Virus record (IMG/VR): IMGVR_UViG_3300021405_000025
Span: 1 to 42,841 of that record
Direction: 5' to 3' (one strand)
From: a virus
Length of the DNA: 42,841 nucleotides
Positions 36,822 through 42,841 of this stretch are shown here, in pieces (position 1 is the first letter of the stretch; every line of letters starts with the position of its first letter). The translations under genes and the position numbers were made by a program. The notes beneath the pieces were generated by a model. That model was not told the DNA's origin and made no database searches. It saw only the letters and a program-made list of their open reading frames with translations.

Positions 36822-37029
36822 GGAACGCCTCCGCCATGATGGCTTGGACGGCGTCTTGGCCGATGAGCTTCACGAGCCCGTTGTCGACGGCCCATTGTTG
36901 AAGAGGGTCAACTGCATATCCGATCCATCCGTCGCCGCCGTGTTCGGCGGCGATTTTGCCCAGCTTCCAGCGGAGGGCTCGACTTTCGCAAAGGGCTTTG
37001 AAAACTGCGGCTTTGTCGGCGTCGGGCAT
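36814..37029 (-). CDS. Small hypothetical protein upstream of the helicase
   Basis: 71 residues, MPDADKAAVFKALCESRALR to AIMAEAFHG; helical. GGAGGAATTGCG gives a strong ribosome site at ATG 37029. Overlaps the helicase start by 8 bases and the upstream gene by 160. Unknown function. Confidence 0.75.
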   Translation of the reverse strand: MPDADKAAVFKALCESRALRWKLGKIAAEHGGDGWIGYAVDPLQQWAVDNGLVKLIGQDAVQAIMAEAFHG

Positions 37030-37247
37030 CGCAATTCCTCCGGGGCGTGAGCGCGGCAAAACCAGAAGCGGAGCGGCTTGCCTACGCCGAATGGAGCGTA
37101 GGGCGCGCGGCAGACCGAACACGGGTGATCGCCGGGATAAGGGGCATAGACGGGCGCAGGCGCAGAGCCTCGCACGAGCGCATCCATAGACGCCGCGTGT
37201 AATTCAGAGAGCTTGTCGGAAAACGATTTTTCGCCTACATTGGGCAT
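36870..37247 (-). CDS. Zinc-motif hypothetical protein
   Basis: 125 residues. N-terminal helix (SDKLSELHAASMDAL) and HPCSVCRAPYAPFGVGKPLR followed by FWFCRAHAPEEL, a C2-C-H zinc pattern of small phage proteins. The last 53 residues are encoded by bases that also encode the next gene and look unselected. Start ATG 37247 with GAAAGG. Confidence 0.7.
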   Translation of the reverse strand: MPNVGEKSFSDKLSELHAASMDALVRGSAPAPVYAPYPGDHPCSVCRAPYAPFGVGKPLRFWFCRAHAPEELRCPTPTKPQFSKPFAKVEPSAGSWAKSPPNTAATDGSDMQLTLFNNGPSTTGS

Positions 37248-37291
37248 AGCCTTTCTTCACCGAAGGGTACTTGGATTTGCCTTCCGAGTTA

Positions 37292-37321
37292 GGGGCTGCG
37301 GCGCACGTCGCGGCCCCTTTT
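37292..37321 (+). terminator. Hairpin with U-tail in the divergent gap
   Basis: GGGGCTGCG/CGCGGCCCC (one G-U pair, 37292-37300 with 37309-37317) followed by T4 on the plus strand. No plus-strand gene lies just upstream, so it may block antisense read-through or act as attenuator for the tail-fibre operon. On the minus strand it is a leader hairpin followed by CTAACTCGGAAGGCAA, as in the left-region genes. Confidence 0.65.
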
Positions 37322-37327
37322 CAATTC

Positions 37328-37355
37328 ATGCTATGCTTCCGCGCGTCACGGTCAA
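37328..37355 (-). promoter_or_regulatory. Predicted promoter of the replication operon
   Basis: Minus strand TTGACC (37355-37350), 16-base spacer, TAGCAT (37333-37328). It would transcribe the leader hairpin and the genes from 37247 leftward. The TGTCA-N11-TGACA palindrome is not present here. Confidence 0.5.
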
Positions 37356-37373
37356 TCGGCGCCGGTAGATGTC

Positions 37374-37667
37374 ATGTTTCTCAGGCACCCCAGCGATAGA
37401 CCATCTGTCGTGGTCGACCCGGCCGCCTTCGGCGTCGTCGATCCGCCCGGGGATTTCGTTGGCCGCCCGGGTCCGTTCGGTCGGGAGCGGGTCATGTCTG
37501 CGCTGCCACTCGATCCCGGCCCCACCCTGCTATCTCCACCGACCGTTGTCCACGACGCCGGTTCGTCTTACCTCGCCGACCCGGACGGCGCGCTGATCGG
37601 CGATCCCGCCGTGTGGGTCGAGCGGATGCTGACCGCCCGCTGGGTCGAGGACACGAGGAGGTTTTGA
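37374..37667 (+). CDS. Hypothetical tail-region protein
   Basis: 97 residues, Pro/Asp-rich (RPSVVVDPAAFGVVDPPGDF) with VWVERMLTARWVEDTRRF at the end. No recognised domain. First gene of the tail-fibre operon; weak ribosome site. Confidence 0.65.
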   Translation: MFLRHPSDRPSVVVDPAAFGVVDPPGDFVGRPGPFGRERVMSALPLDPGPTLLSPPTVVHDAGSSYLADPDGALIGDPAVWVERMLTARWVEDTRRF

Positions 37668-37985
37668 TTGCCTCTCTCGCGCCGCTTCAACCCCGAACAC
37701 CCGCCCGGCGAGAGCTGCAAATTCGGGATTGATTTCAGCTTCATCATCCCGGTCGGCGTCTCGATCGCCTCGGGCTCGCTCGCCATCCTGACGAACACCG
37801 CCGCACCATCTGACGCGACCGCCGATTGGACGATTGGCCCGGTCGTGGTGCGCGGCCGCGCGCTCTACGCTATGCTTTCCGGCGGCGTCGCCGGTACGGA
37901 CTACCAGCTCAAATTCACGGCGGTCGACACGGCTGGGAACACGTGGCCTCGAACGGCGCTCGTCCTATGCGCAGACACGAGCTGA
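37668..37985 (+). CDS. Small beta-sandwich tail-region protein
   Basis: 105 residues, TTG start with GGAGG 6 bases before. FGIDFSFIIPVGVSIASGSL and GVAGTDYQLKFTAVDTAGNT match a small Ig-like/beta-sandwich protein that I associate with baseplate or fibre regions of alphaproteobacterial phages. Follows directly after the previous stop. Confidence 0.65.
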   Translation: MPLSRRFNPEHPPGESCKFGIDFSFIIPVGVSIASGSLAILTNTAAPSDATADWTIGPVVVRGRALYAMLSGGVAGTDYQLKFTAVDTAGNTWPRTALVLCADTS

Positions 37986-37988
37986 CCG

Positions 37989-40106
37989 ATGCCCGCTGAC
38001 GATCTCGTCATAAACGTCCGCCAGATCGCTCAATATCCGCTGACGGCTGGGGCGGCCTCCGGCGACCTCCTCCTCCTGCAGCGCGGAGGCCTCGGCTCGG
38101 CTTACCTCTCGATCGACGCGGCGCGACTGGTCGAGACCGTTCTCGCCAAGGGCGGCGACATGGCGATCGGCGGCGCCCTGTCGGCGTTCTCGGTCAGCGG
38201 CGGCACGCTGCAGTTTTCCAACGCCTCTTTCGGGATATTGGGCGCGCAGCAGGCGTGCATCACCGAACTTTCCGCCAATTTCGGCGACCTCGCCGGCGTC
38301 CCGATCGCGACCATCGCCGACGTTGCGGCGTCCGTGACGAGCTTCATGGGCCGCACCGGCGCGGTCAATCTGTTGGTCGAGGACATCGTTTGCGCGGGTG
38401 GAGCTCCAATTTTCTCGCCCCGCTTCGCCGGCGCACCTCGAGCTGAGACGCCGGCGAGCTTCTCGAGCTCCTCGAGGCTGGCGACGACCGCCTTCGTCCA
38501 CCGCAACTCGGTCGAGTACATCTCCTGTTTGCTCAAGGATCATCCGTTCGTTTTCAGCTTCAACGGGCGGACGGGGGATGTCGTCCTGACCGAACAGGAC
38601 ATCCTCGATGCGGGCGGCGGCGAGATTTTCGACAGCCCGGTTTTCACCGGCGTCCCAATCGCCCCGACGGCCGAACCGGGAACGAACACGGATCAGATAG
38701 CGACGACGGCCTTTGTCAACGCCGCGATTTCGTCGTCCACAATCTTTGCGCCGATCGACAGTCCCTCCTTCACCGGCGTTCCGTCCGCGCCCACGGCTGC
38801 GCCGGGCTCGGCCAGTGGCCAGCTCGCGACCACCGCGTTCGTCACCCATGCCGTCGAGGCGGCGACCGCTGGCGTGTCCAGCTTCAACACCCGGACAGGC
38901 GCAGTCGTCTTGACAGGCGGCGACATTTCCGCCGCTGGCGGCGCCATGCTGGTGTCGCCCGCTTTCACCGGAACCCCGACGGCTCCGACGGCTGCGCCGG
39001 GGACCGACAACACGCAGATTGCGACCACCGCTTTCGTCATCGGCACGCTGGGCCTTGGCGGCGTGGCGACCTTCAACGGGCGCTCGGGCGCGGTCACACT
39101 AACGCAAGCCGACATCATAGCGGCGGCTGGCGCTCCGATTAACGGCCCGCTGTTCACTGGCGTCCCCGCAGCGCCGACCGCTGCGCCGGGAACCAACACG
39201 ACGCAGATCGCGACCACCGCTTTCGTCATGGCGTCGGTCAACGCCACCGTGGCCAGCTTCAACGGGCGAGTTGGGGCGGTCAGTTTACTGGCGGCCGACA
39301 TTTCCGCCGCTGGCGGCGCGGCGCTGGCGAGCCCGGCCTTCACCGGGACGCCGACGGCTCCCACACCAAGCCTCGGGACGCCGAACACGCAGATCGCGAC
39401 CACCGCCTACGTGCAGGCGGCGATAGGCGCGGGCGCGGGCGTTCTGTCGTTCAACGGTCGAGCTGGCGTCATCACCCTGACGGCGGCCGACGTGAACGCG
39501 GCTGGCGGCCCTTATCTGCCGCTCGCTGGCGGGACACTGACCGGCGCGCTGATCCTCGCCGCTGATCCGACCGTGGCGCTGGGCGCGGCGACCCGGCAGT
39601 ACGCAGACACCAAGCTGCCGCTCGCTGGCGGGACACTGACCGGCCCACTCACACCGGCTGCGGCGGGAATTGTCGGCGTGACAGGCGCTTCAAACGCCCC
39701 GGCAGGCGCGGTCGGCGAAGTCATCTCGGTCGTCATCTCGACCCCCGTCATCCTCACCAGCGGCGCAACCTCAACGATCGCCACCTTGCCGCTGCCGGCG
39801 GGCGATTGGGACGTGCATGGCGAGGTTTGGTTCCTTGCCGGGGGCGCTGGCTTCGTCGCCCTGCACGCCGGGATCGGCCCGACAGCCGCGACGCTTCCGG
39901 CCGCCGCTGCGCTCGGGGTGTCGCGCTTGAGCATCAACACGACGTCGACGGTGCTGTTCGGCCCATCCGTCTTGGCGGTCATGCCGCTCAAGGCCTGCCG
40001 CGTCAACTCGGCTGCGGCGACCAGCGTCTTTCTCGTCGGCCAAGCGACCTTTACGGCTGGAAGCGCCAACGCGACCGGCATCATTTGGGCGCGGCGGCCC
40101 CGCTGA
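37989..40106 (+). CDS. Tail fibre protein with tandem repeats
   Basis: 705 residues. The N-terminal about 110 residues probably attach to the virion. From 118 to about 555 are six to seven repeats built on FNGRTGAVxLTxxDI, AAGGA, SPxFTGxPTAPTAAPGT and TQIATTAFV, then two LPLAGGTLTG units. The C-terminal 140 residues (VGEVISVVIST, LPLPAGDWDVHGEVWFLAGG) resemble a receptor-binding fibre end. It probably trimerises and recognises the host surface. Confidence 0.88.
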   Translation: MPADDLVINVRQIAQYPLTAGAASGDLLLLQRGGLGSAYLSIDAARLVETVLAKGGDMAIGGALSAFSVSGGTLQFSNASFGILGAQQACITELSANFGDLAGVPIATIADVAASVTSFMGRTGAVNLLVEDIVCAGGAPIFSPRFAGAPRAETPASFSSSSRLATTAFVHRNSVEYISCLLKDHPFVFSFNGRTGDVVLTEQDILDAGGGEIFDSPVFTGVPIAPTAEPGTNTDQIATTAFVNAAISSSTIFAPIDSPSFTGVPSAPTAAPGSASGQLATTAFVTHAVEAATAGVSSFNTRTGAVVLTGGDISAAGGAMLVSPAFTGTPTAPTAAPGTDNTQIATTAFVIGTLGLGGVATFNGRSGAVTLTQADIIAAAGAPINGPLFTGVPAAPTAAPGTNTTQIATTAFVMASVNATVASFNGRVGAVSLLAADISAAGGAALASPAFTGTPTAPTPSLGTPNTQIATTAYVQAAIGAGAGVLSFNGRAGVITLTAADVNAAGGPYLPLAGGTLTGALILAADPTVALGAATRQYADTKLPLAGGTLTGPLTPAAAGIVGVTGASNAPAGAVGEVISVVISTPVILTSGATSTIATLPLPAGDWDVHGEVWFLAGGAGFVALHAGIGPTAATLPAAAALGVSRLSINTTSTVLFGPSVLAVMPLKACRVNSAAATSVFLVGQATFTAGSANATGIIWARRPR
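38340..39654 (+). repeat. Tail-fibre tandem repeats
   Basis: Repeating DNA encoding FNGRTGAV...TTAFV units of about 50-65 residues, similar but not identical. Such repeats allow fibre length change by recombination. Confidence 0.85.
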
Positions 40107-40123
40107 TTTTCAAGGAGGAAACC

Positions 40124-41050
40124 ATGAACGCTCCCCCCTTCCCGCTTAACCCCTCGATCGGCGAGCGGTATCTGAATTGGGTTTGGAACGGCGCCCGCTG
40201 GGTCTGCAGCCAATCGCGCGGAACGCGGGTCATCATTCAAAGTTTTGGCGGCGCTGGCGGCGACTTCCCCTATCAGCCCTCGCCCGGCTTGGTAACGGTG
40301 GTCGTTGAAACCATCGGCGGCGGCGGCGGCAGCGGCTCGGTTTCGAGCGACGATGCGGGCTGGCTCCTCACGGCGCCGGGCGGCGGCTCCGGAACCTACG
40401 CGCGCAGCGCGCTCGACGCTTCGCTCGTCCTCGGCGGGGTGATAGTCCACGTCGGCCTTGGAGGCCTCGGCGGGCTCGTCGGGCCGGGCACTGCCGGGCC
40501 GGGCGAGGCGACCACCTTTGGCGCGCTCGTCGGCGCACCGGGTGGCGGTGGCGGTGGCAACACCTTGGTCGCGGGCGGCGTTGCCACCTTTGGGGCGATC
40601 GGACAGGGCGGCGCGGGTCCGGGCGGGACGATCGGCGGCAAAGTCGTCTGGCATGGCTCCGACGGTCAGGTCGGGCAGAACACCCACTATTCGACCAACC
40701 CGCCCGCCCACATTCGGATTGTCGGCGGTCGAGGCGGCGAAATGTTCGGCGGCGCCTCGACGGTCGTTTGCCCCTACAACTCCGCGGTGCCGGGCATCGC
40801 TGGCGACGATCACACCGGCGCTGGCGCCGCTGGGGCGGCGCTCAACTTGTTCGTCGGCTCCGCGGCGGGCGCCAGCGGGGGCGTCGGGCTGTGCATCGCG
40901 ACCGAATATTGCTGGGCCGACGCGGCGGATGACTGCGGCTGCGGCGATCAGTCGTTCGGCGTCAACGCTCGGGTCGCCGTCACGCACGACGGCTGGCAAC
41001 CGCATGGCGGAGGGCGGCGCTCGATGGGCGGGTTCGACGAAAATGATTGA
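40124..41050 (+). CDS. Glycine-rich tail-tip/adhesin candidate
   Basis: 308 residues with AAGGAGG before ATG. A short N-terminal unit GERYLNWVWNGARWVCSQSR is common in phage fibre-associated proteins; the rest is Gly-rich (GGGGGSGSV, GGLGGLVGPGTAGPGE, GAPGGGGGGN) like polyglycine receptor-binding tips. The final part has several Cys (CWADAADDCGCGDQ). Likely tail tip or fibre adhesin. Confidence 0.75.
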   Translation: MNAPPFPLNPSIGERYLNWVWNGARWVCSQSRGTRVIIQSFGGAGGDFPYQPSPGLVTVVVETIGGGGGSGSVSSDDAGWLLTAPGGGSGTYARSALDASLVLGGVIVHVGLGGLGGLVGPGTAGPGEATTFGALVGAPGGGGGGNTLVAGGVATFGAIGQGGAGPGGTIGGKVVWHGSDGQVGQNTHYSTNPPAHIRIVGGRGGEMFGGASTVVCPYNSAVPGIAGDDHTGAGAAGAALNLFVGSAAGASGGVGLCIATEYCWADAADDCGCGDQSFGVNARVAVTHDGWQPHGGGRRSMGGFDEND

Positions 41051-41234
41051 GGTCAAGCTGCCGATCGAGCAATGGCAACAGGTGTTGTCGATCCTCTCGC
41101 GCGCCCCTTGGGCGGAGGCCAACCCGCTCATCATGGCGATCGGCGATCAGGCGCGAGCGCAGGCCTCTGCGCCCGCTGCGCCAGCTCGGCGCGGCAACGG
41201 AGCTGACGAGACGGAGTTGGCTCCCCATCAATGA
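41043..41234 (+). CDS. Small phage hypothetical protein
   Basis: 63 residues. MIEVKLPIEQWQQVLSILSR then APWAEANPLIMAIGDQAR is a conserved-looking small fold found next to tail-fibre genes in related phages (my recollection). Overlaps the preceding gene by 8 bases and the next by 4. Confidence 0.75.
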   Translation: MIEVKLPIEQWQQVLSILSRAPWAEANPLIMAIGDQARAQASAPAAPARRGNGADETELAPHQ

Positions 41235-41590
41235 CGGTTGCGGACAGTGTCGGCGACCTTATCAAGGACGCGGTGGAAGCGTTCAATCCGCCGCCTTCAG
41301 TTCCAGTGACCGCCCTTCCGTCCACGGTCGCCGTGGCGGTCGTGGTCGTGTTCACGTGCGGTCTGCTTGTCGTCAGCAACAGGTTCGACCCGACGCAGGG
41401 CGCGCTGACCATTTCCCTCCTCATCACGCTTGGGATGCTCGGCGCGGTCGCCTACTGCCTGATCTTCACCATCCCGAACGACGACATCACGCCGGGCATC
41501 GTCGGCGGGCTCACGGCGGGTTTTGGCGCGGTGGTGGCGCACTGGCTGGGTCGGACGAAGGAGCCTCCGCCTCCGCCGGCGGAGGATTGA
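41231..41590 (+). CDS. Three-helix membrane protein, holin candidate
   Basis: 119 residues. Hydrophobic segments at about 33-49 (VAVAVVVVFTCGLLVVS), 59-79 (LTISLLITLGMLGAVAYCLI) and 89-105 (GIVGGLTAGFGAVVAHWLG) and a Pro-rich, charged tail. The pattern fits a class I holin that would release the endolysin, though it is far from it. ATGA coupling. The last 80 bases overlap the opposite LuxR-type gene. Confidence 0.7.
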   Translation: MTVADSVGDLIKDAVEAFNPPPSVPVTALPSTVAVAVVVVFTCGLLVVSNRFDPTQGALTISLLITLGMLGAVAYCLIFTIPNDDITPGIVGGLTAGFGAVVAHWLGRTKEPPPPPAED

Positions 41591-41807
41591 GAATTTCGTC
41601 AGGCGTCAGGATGCCCGTGGCGACGGCGACGGCGCACGCTTGGGTGAGGTTGACGACGTTGAGCTTGTGCCGGGCGGTGTCGAGGTAGCTTTTGATCGTG
41701 GCGTTGGCGAGCCCGACGATCAGGCTGATGTCCGCATAGGTTTTGCCCCGGCAAGCCCAAAGCAGGATTTCCCGCTCGCGCGGCGAGAGCTGGTTGTTTC
41801 GGGGCAT
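41511..41807 (-). CDS. LuxR-type helix-turn-helix protein
   Basis: 98 residues. LSPREREILLWACRGKTYAD, ISLIVGLANATIKSYLDTAR, HKLNVVNLTQACAVAVATG is a complete LuxR/GerE HTH without sensor domain; Pro/Ala tail follows. ATG 41807 directly follows a terminator hairpin and its U-run, with no ribosome site; a GTG at 41819 inside the hairpin is the alternative. Convergent overlap with the holin candidate. Confidence 0.8.
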   Translation of the reverse strand: MPRNNQLSPREREILLWACRGKTYADISLIVGLANATIKSYLDTARHKLNVVNLTQACAVAVATGILTPDEILNPPPAEAEAPSSDPASAPPPRQNPP

Positions 41808-41840
41808 AAAAAGGCCCACGCGGCGCTACCGCGTGGGCCT
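41808..41840 (-). terminator. Intrinsic terminator touching the LuxR start codon
   Basis: 12-bp perfect stem AGGCCCACGCGG/CCGCGTGGGCCT (41812-41823 with 41829-41840), 5-base loop, and U5 on the minus strand, directly followed by ATG 41807. It ends transcription from the 41948-42647 genes. Confidence 0.85.
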
Positions 41841-41947
41841 CCTCCGTCTCGCTTGGATCGGTGAACACGTCTTGAGGACGCTGTCGTCACCCTACCCGCA
41901 GAGCCTACCTTCGCTGTCAACAACAGCAAAGGAACATAATTTTACAG

Positions 41948-42397
41948 TCACCGCTTGGGTTGCGGCGTGCCGCCGGGCGCGATCGGATGTCCCGGCGTCG
42001 GGGCGATCGGATTGGCGGGCTTCGGCCAAGCGTCCGGGTCGATGACGATGTAGTGCCAGCCGTGTTCGGGGATGTGGGCCAGAACCACGAACAGCCCTTC
42101 GACCGGGCTCGGGGGGCGCGGCCAGATCGAGCCGGGCGGGATCGCGGGCAGATGCCCAGCCTCGGGATCGTCCTCATCTGGCGGCACGATCGGATGCACC
42201 GGATGCCCGATGGTCGGGGGCGGCCAGATGCCGGGAGGCGGGCTCGGCAACTCGTGATCGGGGTATTCGCCGCCTTCCTCGGGCGGCAGCTCGTTGTCGG
42301 GGCCTTCGGGCTCGACCGGCAGGCCGATATCGGGATGACCGGGCTTCGATCGGCGGCCGATGTTGAGCCAGCCGCTCCTAATTCGCACTCGCGTCAT
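41948..42397 (-). CDS. Pro-rich hypothetical protein
   Basis: 149 residues. Repeated HP-G, PPE and PPP motifs (GHPDIGLPVEPEGPDNELPP), with a small folded part near the end (LFVVLAHIPEHGWHYIVIDP). AAGGAG lies 9 bases before ATG 42397. A longer upstream frame is rejected. The role is unknown; similar Pro-rich proteins occur in phages of Alphaproteobacteria. Confidence 0.7.
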   Translation of the reverse strand: MTRVRIRSGWLNIGRRSKPGHPDIGLPVEPEGPDNELPPEEGGEYPDHELPSPPPGIWPPPTIGHPVHPIVPPDEDDPEAGHLPAIPPGSIWPRPPSPVEGLFVVLAHIPEHGWHYIVIDPDAWPKPANPIAPTPGHPIAPGGTPQPKR

Positions 42398-42647
42398 GGA
42401 ATAATTCTCCTTGGGGTTTCGCCCCGCCCTTATTGCATGTCGCCGTGACCTGTGGGCGACCGTCGCGTTCCTGATTTGTCGCGCCAGAACGGAGCCGAAA
42501 CTCGTAGAGCGCGAGCGCCGCTTGCCGGATCGGCTGCAAGGGTCTGAGCGGCTCGCAATCGCCGTAGCGCCACTCGCGAACGTCGCGGATCGTCGCCAGC
42601 AGATCGACCCGCTCGGCCGCCGGGATGTCATCCCAACTGATAGACAT
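42378..42647 (-). CDS. Small hypothetical protein
   Basis: 89 residues. MSISWDDIPAAERVDLLATI, then RDVREWRYGDCEPLRPLQPI and a helix. No recognised family. Overlaps the next gene by 20 bases in another frame. First gene of the rightmost minus operon. Confidence 0.65.
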   Translation of the reverse strand: MSISWDDIPAAERVDLLATIRDVREWRYGDCEPLRPLQPIRQAALALYEFRLRSGATNQERDGRPQVTATCNKGGAKPQGELFHDASAN

Positions 42648-42841
42648 GTCCTTGTTCCATCACGGAAATTGGGTTGTAGCCGCGTTCCATAATCCGCGCA
42701 AACTTGACAGTAGAGGCAATCGGGAATACTGATGTAGAAATCTATGCAGTATAGCATTGACTGTCTAACCTATACTACACTATATCAATACTTGGATATA
42801 CTTACGATGCAACTATAGAGTGTATACAATTACTTCACTAT
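42648..42841. other. AT-rich right end
   Basis: Non-coding and much richer in A/T than the rest, with repeated TATAC/TATAG elements from 42740 to the end. On the plus strand TTGACA (42704-42709), 17 bases and TACTGA form a promoter-like pair with no gene after it in the window. Could be a replication, packaging or regulatory region near the genome end. Confidence 0.5.
42742..42762 (-). promoter_or_regulatory. Degenerate operator, site 11
   Basis: One half (TGACT) and the GTCTAACC extension are present, the other half (CTATG) is lost. On the minus strand TTAGAC, 17 bases, ATAGAT could act as promoter for the 42647-41948 genes. Confidence 0.4.

Noticed and set aside
39512-41134. 540-codon open frame on the minus strand opposite the tail genes
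   Set aside because: Antisense shadow of high-GC, strongly biased plus-strand genes; no ribosome site, composition is Ala/Arg/Pro filler, and the plus-strand fibre repeats are clear.
41047-41688. 213-codon plus-strand frame after the glycine-rich tip gene
   Set aside because: Out-of-frame shadow of the 63-residue gene and the holin candidate, which have proper coupled starts.
1-42841. tRNA or tmRNA genes
   Set aside because: No cloverleaf with T-loop GTTCRANNC and matching acceptor stem noticed on either strand; the GGTTCG repeats at 35547-35571 resemble T-loops but lack the stems.

Overview
This 42.8 kb, high-GC window reads as an essentially complete tailed-phage genome (or one large phage contig). 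The packaging and head genes, a P22-gp10-like tail protein, a gp4-like adaptor, large internal virion/ejection proteins and the absence of a tape measure, sheath or long-tail operon suggest podovirus-like morphology. The host is probably an alphaproteobacterium, perhaps Hyphomicrobiales/Rhizobiales-like. The reasons are strong G/C preference at third codon positions, a PEP-CTERM-type protein with the PEIS variant of the motif, a DUF3309-like small membrane protein, and a perfect copy of the bacterial ParB-binding site parS. No integrase, ParA/ParB, tRNA or CRISPR was seen.

Layout. (1) 117-3403, minus: accessory genes (DUF932 protein and conserved hypotheticals), mostly with individual promoters that share an operator, a GC hairpin in the leader and a GGAAGGCAA ribosome site. 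(2) 3545-4925, plus: small regulators, including a winged-helix protein, and a secreted four-cysteine peptide. (3) 5040-28327, plus: the late region. It holds terminase, a cluster of small genes including an Acb2/Tad1-like anti-CBASS protein, portal, scaffold candidates, a PEP-CTERM-type secreted protein, major capsid protein, Ig-like decoration candidate, adaptor, tail protein, a run of arginine-rich micropeptides, RuvC resolvase, low-complexity virion proteins, a lysozyme-fold virion protein, ejection proteins, and a last membrane protein whose gene contains parS. (4) 28365-32998, minus: recombination and early genes (ERF annealing protein, YqaJ-type exonuclease, XRE-type regulator, zinc-ribbon proteins). 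(5) 33074-34220, plus: a divergent regulator operon. (6) 34065-37247, minus: GH19 endolysin, HNH-like protein and a VapE-type primase/helicase, with a phased repeat array that could be an origin. (7) 37374-41590, plus: tail fibre, glycine-rich tip protein, holin candidate. (8) 41511-42647, minus: LuxR-type HTH and Pro-rich proteins, then an AT-rich end.

The most notable signals are: a 20-bp perfect palindrome containing the 16-bp parS consensus in a genome without ParAB or integrase; six arginine-rich micro-ORFs (20-48 residues) in the virion module; a 21-bp inverted repeat, TGTCA-N11-TGACA, at ten promoter positions across the genome, four of which end directly on a start codon (possible leaderless genes); and a PEP-CTERM-type surface protein inside the head operon.

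The functions of most small genes are unknown. All assignments come from reading the sequence; no database search was run.
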